Virus record (IMG/VR): IMGVR_UViG_3300027869_000002
Span: 1-62,756 of that record
Length of the DNA stretch: 62,756 nt
From: a virus
Strand: one strand, 5' to 3'
Within the stretch, counting starts at the first letter, position 1. Each line of letters starts with the position of its first letter. The notes beneath the pieces were generated by a model, which saw only the letters and a list, made by a program, of their open reading frames with translations, was not told where the DNA came from and ran no database searches. Position numbers and translations under genes: made by a program. This document shows, piece by piece, positions 40,115 through 49,167 of this stretch.

Positions 40115-40824
40115 GTCAGTGCCTCAACATTGACCGCCGCGAAGAATGCCGACGGAAACGCCTCGTCCCGGATGCGCGGCCAGCCGTTCGATGCGATGTT
40201 GCGCGCGCTTGAGCTATTCGAATCGTGCGCCCGCGCCACGCACATCCCTCCGCCGTCGAGGGTGGCCACGCCGTCAATCGCTTGCGCCTGGCGCATGACT
40301 TGTACGTCCGTGGCGTCGAAGCGCGGGTTCGCGGGGAGTCCGGAGTACTCGGGCCACCGGTGCGATTTCCAGAACTCTTTGGTGTAGGCCATGGAGGTTC
40401 CGATCGCGAAGCCTTCCGCGCCTTTCCACCGGTATCCGAGCGCCGTCCGCATGTCCCAGAACAGGAGCGAGTGATAGCCGGACATGGGTTTGCCTGACTC
40501 GCCGAGCAGTCTTACCTGCTCTTCCATCCGTCCGGGCGCCGACCAGTCGTCGGAATCGAAGTGCATAATCACTTCGCCCTGGGCAAGCTGGCAGCACTTT
40601 TCACGCTTCGCCCCGATGGTTGCGCGTGGCTGTCTCAGGTACCGCAGCGAAAGCTGCTTTCCCGCACAGAAGCGATCGGCAAACGCTCCGGGGAATGACG
40701 GATCGTCTTCGTCGTCCAGAATCACCAGCTCGCGCGGCGCGTACGTCTGCGCCATGAAACACTTCACAGCGGTCCGGGCGAGCGCCTGCCTGCCCCTGGT
40801 GGGCATGATGGCGGAAACGAGCAT
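40111..40824 (-). CDS. GT2 family glycosyltransferase, 237 aa
   Basis: LVSAIMPTRGRQALARTAVKCF and ELVILDDEDD start, EVIMHFDSDDWSAPGRM (DSDD metal motif) and GEGFAIGTSMAYTKEFW-like acceptor region. It is the first enzyme of the sugar island and most canonical of its GTs. Confidence 0.85.
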   Translation of the reverse strand: MLVSAIMPTRGRQALARTAVKCFMAQTYAPRELVILDDEDDPSFPGAFADRFCAGKQLSLRYLRQPRATIGAKREKCCQLAQGEVIMHFDSDDWSAPGRMEEQVRLLGESGKPMSGYHSLLFWDMRTALGYRWKGAEGFAIGTSMAYTKEFWKSHRWPEYSGLPANPRFDATDVQVMRQAQAIDGVATLDGGGMCVARAHDSNSSSARNIASNGWPRIRDEAFPSAFFAAVNVEALT

Positions 40825-40826
40825 TC

Positions 40827-40883
40827 TCAGGCTTTCTCGCGTTTGGCCCGCGCGCGCTTCTTCTTGTCGCGGCCCTTGCTCAC
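40827..40883 (-). CDS. Basic micro-ORF, 18 aa
   Basis: A GTG overlaps the stop of the spike-like gene (GTGA), and the stop lies two bases before the GT2 start. Encodes an almost purely Lys/Arg/Ala peptide. Kept only because both junctions are tight; it may be just a coupling device. Confidence 0.35.
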   Translation of the reverse strand: MSKGRDKKKRARAKREKA

Positions 40884-41710
40884 AGGACTTCTACCGTGGC
40901 AACGATATCCCCGAGAGCGTCCACTGTGACTGCTCCACCGGTGAATACGCCCGCACCGGTGCAGGTGGCGATGGTGCCGGCAGTGGGCGACGCGGAGTAG
41001 AGCGTGCCGCCGTTATTCGTGATGGTCACCGCACCCGTGGGAACGTTGCCCGATACCGTGATGGTCCCGAGGGCTGCGACACCGGTGGAATTATTGGTAA
41101 AGGTGACGATCTGGGTGCCATAGCGCCCATCGAGAGTCGTGCCGTAGGCCTGGATGATTTTTCCCGTGTAGTCGATGAACGTTGCCGGATTGGTGTGGCA
41201 GGTCCGCGGGGGAAACGTGATCACCCCGCCGGCGGCGATCGCCGTGGTGATCGCGGTGGTGTCGTCAGTCACTCCATCGCAGCGGGCGCCTGAGTTTTCA
41301 ACCGACACGGCGCCGGTGACCTGGGATGGATTCGGCCCGCTGATCTCCGTGCGAATGGTGACCAGCACGCCTGCCCCTCCGGACCAGGTGGCGGAGATGG
41401 AATAGTGATCGTAGACCGAGGCGATCGTGGGTTTGCGCGAAGCCACGCTCGAGCCCGTGGTGGCGTTCGAATCCAGCTGCGTGCAAACGTTCAGCGACGT
41501 GCAGCCCGAAATAACTACGGTCGTTGAGGTGGGAGAGCCGAGGACCGTTTCGAGGAAGCCGGCGACCTGGGAGCTATACTGATTCGCCACCGTGATGGAG
41601 GCGCCCGAGGCGGAGATGGTCTGCGAATCGGTATGGAGCAGCCCGCCCTGGGCGAGAGTCAGCAGGCACGCGAGCAGCCCGAGCGCGATGGTCTTTGAGA
41701 GTGTGAGCAT
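40880..41710 (-). CDS. Beta-helix/pectate-lyase-like spike protein with signal-like leader, 276 aa
   Basis: The ATG at 41710 starts a hydrophobic leader (SKTIALGLLACLLTLAQGG). Residues 130-180 carry SVENSGARCDGVTDDTTAI, the entry motif of pectate-lyase-like beta-helices (GA-gDGvtDDT) found in tail spikes. The distal part is short, so the helix is truncated relative to known spikes. It lies beside the capsid decoration gene, so it may be a head fibre. Confidence 0.6.
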   Translation of the reverse strand: MLTLSKTIALGLLACLLTLAQGGLLHTDSQTISASGASITVANQYSSQVAGFLETVLGSPTSTTVVISGCTSLNVCTQLDSNATTGSSVASRKPTIASVYDHYSISATWSGGAGVLVTIRTEISGPNPSQVTGAVSVENSGARCDGVTDDTTAITTAIAAGGVITFPPRTCHTNPATFIDYTGKIIQAYGTTLDGRYGTQIVTFTNNSTGVAALGTITVSGNVPTGAVTITNNGGTLYSASPTAGTIATCTGAGVFTGGAVTVDALGDIVATVEVL

Positions 41711-41762
41711 GAGGAAAAGGTGGGGCCGCTGGTAGGCAGCAGCCCCCAAGCGAGGCTTCTGG

Positions 41763-42194
41763 TTAAGTGATTGCAAAGCCGGTGATTGAGCCGTTGACGT
41801 ACCAGGTGCCGTTATACGCTTTGAGCGATACGGACTGGCCCTTGGTGCCGGCGGCGGTCAGGATGTGGTTGACGCCGTTGATGCCGTTGGCGGGCGTGGT
41901 CACGGTGTGCGCGTGCCCCGTGCCGTCGATGATATCCAGCCGGCGGCCGTCATCACCGCCTGCGGAGGGCAGGCCGGCAATAGGAGCGGCGAGAAGATAG
42001 GCGCCGGCACTCACCTTAGTGAGAATGACCAGGCCTTCCTTCGAGGAGATCTCCGCCGGGTCGGAGGCCACGGGCGGGGACGATACGGTATCGAGCGGTT
42101 TCACCTCGACGCCAAACATGGGTTCGAGGTTTTGACAGATGAAGCTCTCCTCGTCGGGAGAGGTAGTCGGGAAGCGGTTCACGATATTAGCCAT
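41763..42194 (-). CDS. Capsid decoration / head fibre-like protein, 143 aa
   Basis: Directly after the capsid gene. LTKVSAGAYLLAAPIAG, then DGRRLDIIDGTGHAHTVTTPANGING and KAYNGTWYV form a beta repeat common to small virion-surface proteins. It carries SSPPVAS, a variant of the recurrent motif. Confidence 0.6.
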   Translation of the reverse strand: MANIVNRFPTTSPDEESFICQNLEPMFGVEVKPLDTVSSPPVASDPAEISSKEGLVILTKVSAGAYLLAAPIAGLPSAGGDDGRRLDIIDGTGHAHTVTTPANGINGVNHILTAAGTKGQSVSLKAYNGTWYVNGSITGFAIT

Positions 42195-42254
42195 TGAATT
42201 GTTCTCCTTGGTTTTTGAAATTGGGGGGCCATGTTGTTTCAGCCCCCCGGCAGG

Positions 42255-43559
42255 TTAGGAATTGGCGCAGTAGAACACCGGGTGGGTGCCGGCGTCCAAC
42301 AGGTTGCCGTCGTAGCGCGCAAACGCCAAGAACGCCACCTGGCCAAAATCCGCAAACCGCTCGACCAGGCGCAGGACCGACATCTCCTTCACGCGCCGGA
42401 TCAGGTACTTATCCAACGGGCCGAACGCCACGCTCTTGTTGAGGTGTCCCAACTGGGCCATGTCGTTATTGATCGAGAAGCCGTAGCCGTTGATGGTGTC
42501 CGCGGCGCCGGTGGTCATGCCGGCCATCCACAAGGGGCGGCCGTACTTGTCCTTCAGGGTCTTCACGAAGCGCAGGGTCTGATCGTGGAACATGAACTTC
42601 GCGCCCTTGCGATACAGCGGGTCTACCTGGTGCTCCAGGTTGACGAAGTCGGTGTAACCGAACTGCGTGGTGGGGTCCGGAACGGTCGCGTTGTCGTCGC
42701 CGATGACGGTCTGGGTGGAAGCGGCGGACGCGGTGATGATGCCCTTCGGCTCATTGGTTCCCGAGCCCACCGTGAACTTGGTGTTCGAGATACGGCCCAG
42801 GCGGGTGCCGAATTTCTTGACGAGGAAGCTCTCCATGTCGAAGGCCGAATCCTGGAGCAGCTCGATCGAAACCTTGACCAGCTTCGAAGAGAACTTCCAG
42901 GCGCCGAACAGGATCTGGCCGAGCGACACATCCGCGGTCGAAACCTGCTGGCCTTCGCCCACGATCTCACCGGCTACCGTGGTGTCGTTGTCGGTCGGGT
43001 AGGGCAACTGCTGGCCGGTGGCGGTGTCGAGCACCTCCGCCTGGTTCCACATGTCGCCGTAATACTTCAGCGCGTCTTCGATCTTGTTGGTAAAACCAAC
43101 CGGGACGAAGAAGCCCGTGGTGGCTCCGGGATACGCACCCTGGCCGCCGGATCCCATGTCGCGCGATTCCACGTCCATGATGGTGCGGCGGGTGGTGAGG
43201 ATTTTCTTATCCTCGTCCGAAATGCCGCGGAAGCCGTACTGGTCCGGCGTCCATCCCTGGCGCATGAAGTTATTGAACGCCCGCGCTTCTTTCTTGCGGG
43301 CTTCGGCGGCCACGTCGGGGCTGTCGGCGCCGTTGGGCGCGTTTTCCCGTCGCGTGGGGTCCTGGGGCGTGCGCAGCTCCGCGTCGAGAGCACCCGAGCG
43401 TTCCATGCGCGTGATGGCTTCGAGCAACTGCTTCTGCTCGGCGTCCATGGCGTCGAATTTGGTCATGTTCTCGGCCCGCGTGGCGGGAGTCGAGAGGTCC
43501 AAAGCTGCCATGTCGGCCGCGATTTTGCCGCGCTGTTCGCGCAGCTCCTTGCTGGTCAT
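42255..43559 (-). CDS. Major capsid protein, HK97 fold, 434 aa
   Basis: Start at 43559 after CAGGAGAAAA. Residues 1-105 form a coiled-coil delta/scaffold domain with Lys/Glu heptads. The mature shell starts around TGFFVPVGFTNKI, with ISIELLQDSAFDMESFLV-like spine (KVSIELLQDSAFDMESFLV), then GYGFSINNDMAQ and RVKEMSVLRLVERFADFGQVAFLAFAR. Cleavage by the neighbouring protease should remove the N-terminus. Confidence 0.9.
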   Translation of the reverse strand: MTSKELREQRGKIAADMAALDLSTPATRAENMTKFDAMDAEQKQLLEAITRMERSGALDAELRTPQDPTRRENAPNGADSPDVAAEARKKEARAFNNFMRQGWTPDQYGFRGISDEDKKILTTRRTIMDVESRDMGSGGQGAYPGATTGFFVPVGFTNKIEDALKYYGDMWNQAEVLDTATGQQLPYPTDNDTTVAGEIVGEGQQVSTADVSLGQILFGAWKFSSKLVKVSIELLQDSAFDMESFLVKKFGTRLGRISNTKFTVGSGTNEPKGIITASAASTQTVIGDDNATVPDPTTQFGYTDFVNLEHQVDPLYRKGAKFMFHDQTLRFVKTLKDKYGRPLWMAGMTTGAADTINGYGFSINNDMAQLGHLNKSVAFGPLDKYLIRRVKEMSVLRLVERFADFGQVAFLAFARYDGNLLDAGTHPVFYCANS

Positions 43560-43699
43560 AGAGTTTTCTCCTGTTGAGTTTTGGGGTGTGACACATCGCG
43601 CCTCAGCCGCCGCGGCCCGCGGGGTGTGCGCGCTTCCGCCCTCCGCGCGTGGCATCCAAGCCAGCCCGCATCCGGGCGCGCGTCAGGCGGCGAAAATTG

Positions 43700-43927
43700 T
43701 TAGCTGATTAGCTTTCCGTCCACCAGCACGGAAAGCGTGTGCTTCGGACAGTAGAACTTTTTGTCGATCTCCCGCCAGCCTTCCGGCATTGACGGATTCG
43801 GAATCTGATGCTGGGGCCCGTAGGGCCTGTGCTGCTCCACCCCGACTTGCTCGCATCCGAAGCAGTGCCATTCGTACCGAAGCACCGCTACGGTGAATCC
43901 ACCGGGAAGGTAGCTAGGCTGCGACAT
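43700..43927 (-). CDS. Small Cys-containing protein between capsid and protease, 75 aa
   Basis: Start at 43927 overlaps the protease end by 14 bases. HCFGCEQVG with a later YCPKH could coordinate zinc. Located where some phages encode small head accessory proteins. The 43560-43699 gap shows only the capsid leader. Confidence 0.55.
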   Translation of the reverse strand: MSQPSYLPGGFTVAVLRYEWHCFGCEQVGVEQHRPYGPQHQIPNPSMPEGWREIDKKFYCPKHTLSVLVDGKLIS

Positions 43928-44780
43928 CGGGCTCCAGGGTGGCCTGGATGGCGCGCAGGCGGAAGTTGCGCTTCTCGACTTCGGGGTCGACGGCGTTCGC
44001 CTCGACTGGATCCACAGCGGCGGGCGCAGCCACGGCGGGCGGATCAACCACCACGGGCTTGGGCTCAACCTTGGGAGCCCGCTTGTGGCGCTTCATGGAG
44101 CGCTCGCCGTCCTCGGCTTCGCAGTTGGTATCCACGCAATCCGAATTCGAACACTCGGCGCACTCGCCGGCCTCGCACTGCTCGCACTCACACTTGCAAT
44201 ACGTGTTGCGCTTCTCAAAGCGGGAGCGGACTTCGGAGGGCATGCCCTGCGGAAACATGGAGCGGATGCCGGCGGTGGCGCTTTCGCTGGCCGGGAAAGT
44301 GACGGGCGAAACGTCGAACAGGTCCACGTCCAGGATGGTGCGGGTGGATTTAACCAGCTTGCCGGCGTCGTCGAATTCGTCCGCCCAGGTGTCTTTCTTG
44401 ACGATGAAGCCGATCGAGGCGCCGTCCACATCGCCGCGTTCGATCGCGTCGGTGACATGCGTGGCCATGGGTCCGGCCGGGGGAGTGTCGGTATATTTCA
44501 GGCCGGTCGAATCCACGCTCAGCACCAGGGTGCCGGGCTTGGTACGCCCCAGGATGAAATTCACATCGTGGTTGAAGAGGCACCGCACGTCCTGCTTTTC
44601 CGCTATCGCTCGGTTGAACGCCAGGGGCGACATGATTTCTTCGTATTCGTCCCACCAGTCGGAGATGGAATAGGGCACGTTGAAAACCGAGGCGTAGCCC
44701 TCGATGCGGCGCGTGTCGGCCGCACCTGTCATCCGGACTTCAGTTTTCAAGTTGCGGTATTCGATCTTCTGCTTGCTCAT
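43914..44780 (-). CDS. HK97 prohead protease with Cys-rich C-terminal extension, 288 aa
   Basis: Family S78 core: RRIEGYASVFN start, FNHDV with catalytic His71, GASIGF with Ser122, and DVDLFDVSPVTFPA. Residues about 193-222 contain eight cysteines in CKCECEQC, GECAEC, SDC and TNC, then a Lys/Pro/Val/Ala tail. Standard members end near residue 200-230 without such a cluster. It processes capsid and portal within the prohead. Confidence 0.85.
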   Translation of the reverse strand: MSKQKIEYRNLKTEVRMTGAADTRRIEGYASVFNVPYSISDWWDEYEEIMSPLAFNRAIAEKQDVRCLFNHDVNFILGRTKPGTLVLSVDSTGLKYTDTPPAGPMATHVTDAIERGDVDGASIGFIVKKDTWADEFDDAGKLVKSTRTILDVDLFDVSPVTFPASESATAGIRSMFPQGMPSEVRSRFEKRNTYCKCECEQCEAGECAECSNSDCVDTNCEAEDGERSMKRHKRAPKVEPKPVVVDPPAVAAPAAVDPVEANAVDPEVEKRNFRLRAIQATLEPDVAA

Positions 44781-46548
44781 GGCTCAACTCCTCTTTGGCT
44801 TTTCGTGCTGCGAGGTCCCGATAGACCGCGATTTTGATGGCGCCCACCGCGCGCGCTAATTCGCGGCCGGTAGCGGCGGGTTCGTCGGCTTTCCAGTCGC
44901 CCGAGCGCTTCTGCATGCCGGAAATATATTCCTGGACGAAGGAAACGACTTCGGTTGACGGCGGGTCGCTGGGGTTCACTGAATCGAGGCGCATCATGAC
45001 CGCGCCGACCTGGGTAGCGACTTCCGCCACGGCGTAAAGCACGGGCGTAAACGCCTTCTGAAAGTCGCGTAAGTCCGGCTTATCGCGGGCTAAAACGCGC
45101 TGCAATGCGTCCTGAAACACGCGGGAATAGGCGCGGATAAAGCGCTGATCTTCGGCGGGCGGCGTTTTCTTCTTGGGGTCTGGTTCGGACTCTCCGCCCG
45201 TGCCGTCGCTTCCGTCCTGCGAGTTCGGATCACCCGGCGACAATGCCAGCGGGTCCGAGGCATCCATCATGTTGACCGGCATCCAGTAGGTTTGCCCGGC
45301 CTTTCCGCCGATCGGATTCCAGTCCAGGAAGAACTCGCGGATATCGTCGGTATTGGCCAGGCCCCACTGCTTCAGGACCGTGATAATCTTCGCCCGGCTC
45401 TCGCTGTCCGGCGTCAGGAGTTCCTGATAATAGAAGCCGGGAAAGAACTTGTTCGCGGTGCGCCCAGTCTTCACAAACAGCTTGCGCTTGAATTCCTGTT
45501 GCAGCGGCTTGAACCACGGCCGCAGGGTATACTGCACCAGCTCGATGGCTTCCTGCTCGGCCGAAGAACGGTTGACCCTGCCCGACTCGCCCAGCATGCG
45601 GACGGGAACGTGGAAGATAGCCGCGATCTCTTCGCGCTGGTGCTTTCTCGTTTCGAGGAACTGCGCTTCGTTCGGTTTGATGTCCGAGGGCTTCCAGATC
45701 ATCCCGCCCTCGATCACCATGGGGCGGAGCATGTTTTCCCCGCCGTAGGCTTCGTTGATCGAGCGCTTGAAGTTCTCCATGGCCTTGGGCTCCATGGTGT
45801 GCGGGATCTCAACGACGCCCGTGGGGCGGATGCCGTTCGCAAAGAACTTGCCGCCGAACTTCTCCGCCGCGAGTGACAGCCCCATCACTTGCCGCGTGAG
45901 TTCAATAACGGGCTTGCCGAGTCTCCCGTCCAAAGACAGGCCCGGCACGTGCAGCATGTTGTCCGCGAGGATCAGGCGCGGCTCGCGCGGCGCGTTCTCC
46001 TCAAACGGATGGCCGTCGGTGGTCTCATAGATGATCTTGCCGAACGGGACCATCTCGCCCTGCACCATCAGCGGAACGACAACTCGGCGGGGCTTGGTGG
46101 AGATGGGAGACCGCGGCCACAGCCCGATTACCCGGTTCGCCTGGTCGCGTTCGATTTCGGCATAGGCATTGGTCCACAAAAGCGCGTGGGCCATATACGT
46201 CTTGATGAACGTGAACGCGGTCATCTCCTCGTTCGGTTCGTCGTGCAGGATGAAGTGCAGGTCCTGCTCGTAGGCCAGGCGCTTGCCCCTGGGGTCCAGT
46301 TGCTCGTAGACGTTCAGGTCCGTGGCGGCCATGGCGCCCGAGACGAGATCGACGCACGAATAGACCGTGGCGATTTGCAGCGCGGTGAGTTCGGAAACGC
46401 GGATGCCGGAGTCCGTCCGGCCGCCGTTGAAGATATCGAGCAACCATTCTGCTGGGTAGCTCAACGGAGTCATCGGATTTTCGAGCGATGATCGAAATTC
46501 CGGCAGAAAGCCTGCCACGCCCGCACTGATTCTCTGGAGTAGTCCCAC
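44740..46548 (-). CDS. Portal protein, HK97-type, 602 aa
   Basis: SGIRVSELTALQIATVYSCVDLVSGAMAA is the canonical phage-portal N-terminus, then PNEEMTAFTFIKTYMAHALLW, LSLAAEKFGGKFFANG and AIFHVPVRMLGESG. Residues beyond ~400 are an extension with Asp/Gly/Glu linker and helical tail. The protein is longer than the usual 400-450 residues. It overlaps the protease by 41 bases. Confidence 0.9.
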   Translation of the reverse strand: MGLLQRISAGVAGFLPEFRSSLENPMTPLSYPAEWLLDIFNGGRTDSGIRVSELTALQIATVYSCVDLVSGAMAATDLNVYEQLDPRGKRLAYEQDLHFILHDEPNEEMTAFTFIKTYMAHALLWTNAYAEIERDQANRVIGLWPRSPISTKPRRVVVPLMVQGEMVPFGKIIYETTDGHPFEENAPREPRLILADNMLHVPGLSLDGRLGKPVIELTRQVMGLSLAAEKFGGKFFANGIRPTGVVEIPHTMEPKAMENFKRSINEAYGGENMLRPMVIEGGMIWKPSDIKPNEAQFLETRKHQREEIAAIFHVPVRMLGESGRVNRSSAEQEAIELVQYTLRPWFKPLQQEFKRKLFVKTGRTANKFFPGFYYQELLTPDSESRAKIITVLKQWGLANTDDIREFFLDWNPIGGKAGQTYWMPVNMMDASDPLALSPGDPNSQDGSDGTGGESEPDPKKKTPPAEDQRFIRAYSRVFQDALQRVLARDKPDLRDFQKAFTPVLYAVAEVATQVGAVMMRLDSVNPSDPPSTEVVSFVQEYISGMQKRSGDWKADEPAATGRELARAVGAIKIAVYRDLAARKAKEELSHEQAEDRIPQLEN

Positions 46549-46593
46549 GGTGAGAGTTGGAAATGAGGTTGCTAAGTGACTGGCGGTCGGAAA

Positions 46594-46737
46594 CTATCTG
46601 ATCACGCCAAGCTGAAACAGCAGGCTGAAGAACGCGCCCACTAGCGCGCCCGCCGCGAAGCTCAAGGCCAGCGCCAGAAACCAGGTAACGGCTATGTCGG
46701 CTCCGCGCGGAACTGTGACCCCGCCGAATCCGCTCAT
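46594..46737 (-). CDS. Small membrane protein, 47 aa
   Basis: ATGA overlap with the upstream gene. ADIAVTWFLALALSFAAGALVGAFF is a single helix. Located between portal and Ntn hydrolase, an unusual place for membrane proteins. Confidence 0.55.
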   Translation of the reverse strand: MSGFGGVTVPRGADIAVTWFLALALSFAAGALVGAFFSLLFQLGVIR

Positions 46738-46940
46738 TCCGCCTTCTTGTGACTTATCTTGCTACCCGACGAAGATGTGACAAAGGCCCACGCGAACAGC
46801 AGCCCGCCCGCGAGCAGCAGCGCGGACCGCCACGACCAGCACGCCACCGCGCCCACAATCATGGCCAGGCCGATGAGTGCGGCCAGGCCGCGGGCAGCAG
46901 CGGCGCCCGCTTCCAGACGATTCTGGACCGGGCTGCTCAT
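46734..46940 (-). CDS. Two-helix membrane protein, 68 aa
   Basis: Ala/Leu/Trp-rich segments GLAALIGLAMIVGAVACW and SALLLAGGLLFAWAFV form a hairpin of two transmembrane helices, holin-like in size. Flanked by four-base overlaps. Its place among head genes makes a lysis role uncertain. Confidence 0.6.
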   Translation of the reverse strand: MSSPVQNRLEAGAAAARGLAALIGLAMIVGAVACWSWRSALLLAGGLLFAWAFVTSSSGSKISHKKAE

Positions 46941-47476
46941 ATGGACTTCACGACGAACGGCCTGCGCACGCCAGCGCTGTGGCGCTCAGCGGCTCCGAGG
47001 GCCAGGGCCATCCGGTCCACCGCAGACAGGTTCATGTCTTTCGTCGCGAATAGTGCGCCGCAGGCTATCTGGTTTCCACATCCGCAGGCGTCGTAGCCGT
47101 CCAGAGATTCGCCCACCTGGTAATCGCTCTGCACGCTGAACAGCCGGCCGCGAAACCCTACCAGAAATGTGCCGGCGGATTCCACGTCCTTGTCTTTGGT
47201 GGCGAAGCCGCCGGCCTTGAGGCAGTCGCGAACGGCGTTCACGAACGTGGTGCACATGAAGCCGTAAACGTTCTGGCCCTCCGCCATCACGGGCGGGGAG
47301 AAGGAATAGCGGAGCAGCTGGCCCATCCGGAACGAGGACGTGAAGCCGAAGAGAAACTCACCATTCTGGAAAACCTTCGGATCAGCCCGGACGGTCAAAT
47401 CGAACCCCGCAACGCCCGCGCTATCGCCGCCAATCCAGACCTTACCCTGCTCGCAGAATCCCGCGATGGCGGTCAT
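46937..47476 (-). CDS. Proteasome beta / HslV-like Ntn hydrolase, 179 aa
   Basis: Starts M-TAIAGF, leaving Thr as N-terminal residue after Met removal. With that Thr as residue 1, Asp is at 17 (in WIGGDSAG) and Lys at 33 (in DPKVFQNG), exactly the catalytic Thr1/Asp17/Lys33 geometry of proteasome beta subunits. LFGFTSSFRMGQLL and AAERHSAGVRRPFVV fit the rest of the fold. Encoded between terminase and membrane/portal genes with four-base overlaps. Likely a phage protease, perhaps in head maturation or host-protein turnover; the substrate is unknown. Confidence 0.75.
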   Translation of the reverse strand: MTAIAGFCEQGKVWIGGDSAGVAGFDLTVRADPKVFQNGEFLFGFTSSFRMGQLLRYSFSPPVMAEGQNVYGFMCTTFVNAVRDCLKAGGFATKDKDVESAGTFLVGFRGRLFSVQSDYQVGESLDGYDACGCGNQIACGALFATKDMNLSAVDRMALALGAAERHSAGVRRPFVVKSI

Positions 47477-49134
47477 ACAACCACCGGCCCGTTATCAAAG
47501 ATGGACTTCCGGTACTTCGGCTGGTTCTCAAACAGGATCGCCCGGCACAATGCATCGACCGTAGCCGAGAGACCGTCAATCCTGCTCGATTCTCTCTCGC
47601 GGTCCGGCTTCTTAAACATGGTGAGATCGTTCTTTCTGACCAGCGACGCGCAGGAAGCGTTCCACCGCAGTACCGGATGATTCCCGTGGTGCAGTCTGCC
47701 CTGGCTGATCAGCTCCAGGATTTTCTTCGTCGGTTCGTGCAGCGTGACCAGCCCCTGCTTCACATCCATGCACTCGTATCCGTTCTCGATCATGGGAACG
47801 GAGATCTGGTGCGAGTTATAAGGGTCCCAGCAGAATTGCTCGACCTCGAACATTTGCGCGCCCCACTTCAAGCGCTCCTCGATGTCCCGATAATCGATGC
47901 ACGCGCCCGGGCAGGTTTCAATCCAGCCCTCCTCCACCCAGCGTTCGTAGGGCATGCCGTCTTTGCGCTGCAGCTTCAATACCGCGTCCTGGGGCATCCA
48001 GAAAAACGGGATCACCTCATACTGCGGGAGCAGCTCGAGTGCCGGCCCGAAGCCCTCCGTCAGAAACACAAACGCCACCGCCGACAGGTCCGTGGTCATG
48101 GAGAGATCGACGCCCACCCAGCAGCGCCGTTCGATAAACCGCTTCAGCAGCCCGTCCGGCAGCCGGCGCAATTTATCCTCGGGAAGCTTCGATCGGAGGG
48201 GCGCCGCCACCCAATCCGTCGGGCAGGCGTCCCACTTGATCATGTCGATGGCCCGGTCCTCTTTCTGATCCCAGACGTTGAGGAAGTACCGTTTGAACGA
48301 GGTGAGCTGGCCTTCTGCCAGGGCCGAGACGTATTCCTTGGCGATCTTTTCGAGCGGCAGGAATCCGCCGTTGGGAATGAGCGATGGATTCGCCTTGATC
48401 CAGGTAGCCGGTAAGGAGGGGTCGTCGGTTGGTGCGGCGCCATAGAGCCGCCCGAAGAACCTGGGGTCGGATACGATGCCTTCCTGGATCTTGCGGGTCT
48501 TCTCGTGCAGTCGCCAGGCCAGGGGTGATTCCGATTGCACGCCCGCCGTGGTGATCGCCACCGTGAGCGTCTGCTTGCGGGTGATGCCGCCCTTCGAGAG
48601 TACGTCCCAGTTCTCTTGCTGCTTGCGCGTCTTCCAGCGGTGCACTTCATCCGCCACCACGAAGGCCGGGTTCACGCCGTCCCCGAGATCTCCATCCGCC
48701 GCGATCGCGGCATAGAAGCTGTCCGGGTCGGAGCGCTTCAGAATCCGGTTCGTTCCACGCAGGATGCGGAACTGCCTCTGCAGTAGCGGCGACTGCTCCA
48801 CCATTTTGCAGGCGGCCCGGTAGACATTCATCGCCTGGCGGGTGGCAGCCGCGGCCCCGTAGACCTGGCAGCCAGGCGCAGAGGTGCAGAGCGATACCCA
48901 CAGCACCAGGCCCGCGGCGAATTCGGTCTTGCCTGCTTTTTTCGGCACTTCCAAGTACACCTGTTCGATCAGCCGGTTACCGTCGTCGCCGAGAGTCCCG
49001 AAGACCTGGACCAGCACTTCCTCCTGCCAGGGCGTGAGCAGGAACGGTTTACCCCAATACTCATCGGCTGAGTGTTTGAGGACGCCCTCGAAGAAGTTGC
49101 AGGCGGCGTCCGCGGCTTGCTGCGAGAAGGGCAC
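47473..49134 (-). CDS. Terminase large subunit, 553 aa
   Basis: ATPase: PKKAGKT (residues 64-70) as Walker A, AFVVADEVH (157-165) as Walker B. Nuclease: GVDLSMTTDLSAVAFVF near residue 340 with later DYRDIEER and WDPYNS acidic segments. Typical HK97/P27-type terminase length and neighbours. Confidence 0.92.
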   Translation of the reverse strand: MPFSQQAADAACNFFEGVLKHSADEYWGKPFLLTPWQEEVLVQVFGTLGDDGNRLIEQVYLEVPKKAGKTEFAAGLVLWVSLCTSAPGCQVYGAAAATRQAMNVYRAACKMVEQSPLLQRQFRILRGTNRILKRSDPDSFYAAIAADGDLGDGVNPAFVVADEVHRWKTRKQQENWDVLSKGGITRKQTLTVAITTAGVQSESPLAWRLHEKTRKIQEGIVSDPRFFGRLYGAAPTDDPSLPATWIKANPSLIPNGGFLPLEKIAKEYVSALAEGQLTSFKRYFLNVWDQKEDRAIDMIKWDACPTDWVAAPLRSKLPEDKLRRLPDGLLKRFIERRCWVGVDLSMTTDLSAVAFVFLTEGFGPALELLPQYEVIPFFWMPQDAVLKLQRKDGMPYERWVEEGWIETCPGACIDYRDIEERLKWGAQMFEVEQFCWDPYNSHQISVPMIENGYECMDVKQGLVTLHEPTKKILELISQGRLHHGNHPVLRWNASCASLVRKNDLTMFKKPDRERESSRIDGLSATVDALCRAILFENQPKYRKSIFDNGPVVV

Positions 49135-49167
49135 ATTCGCTAAGCTCTAGGCAAAGGAGAATCAGAC

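Noticed and set aside
42231-43577. A long plus-strand open frame of 448 codons
   Set aside because: It lies exactly antisense to the capsid gene, whose family is clear. The frame is open only because of GC-rich codon third positions.
46594-46940. Holin assignment for the two small membrane proteins
   Set aside because: They fit in size, but lie between portal and Ntn hydrolase genes, far from the endolysin, so the label is not supported.
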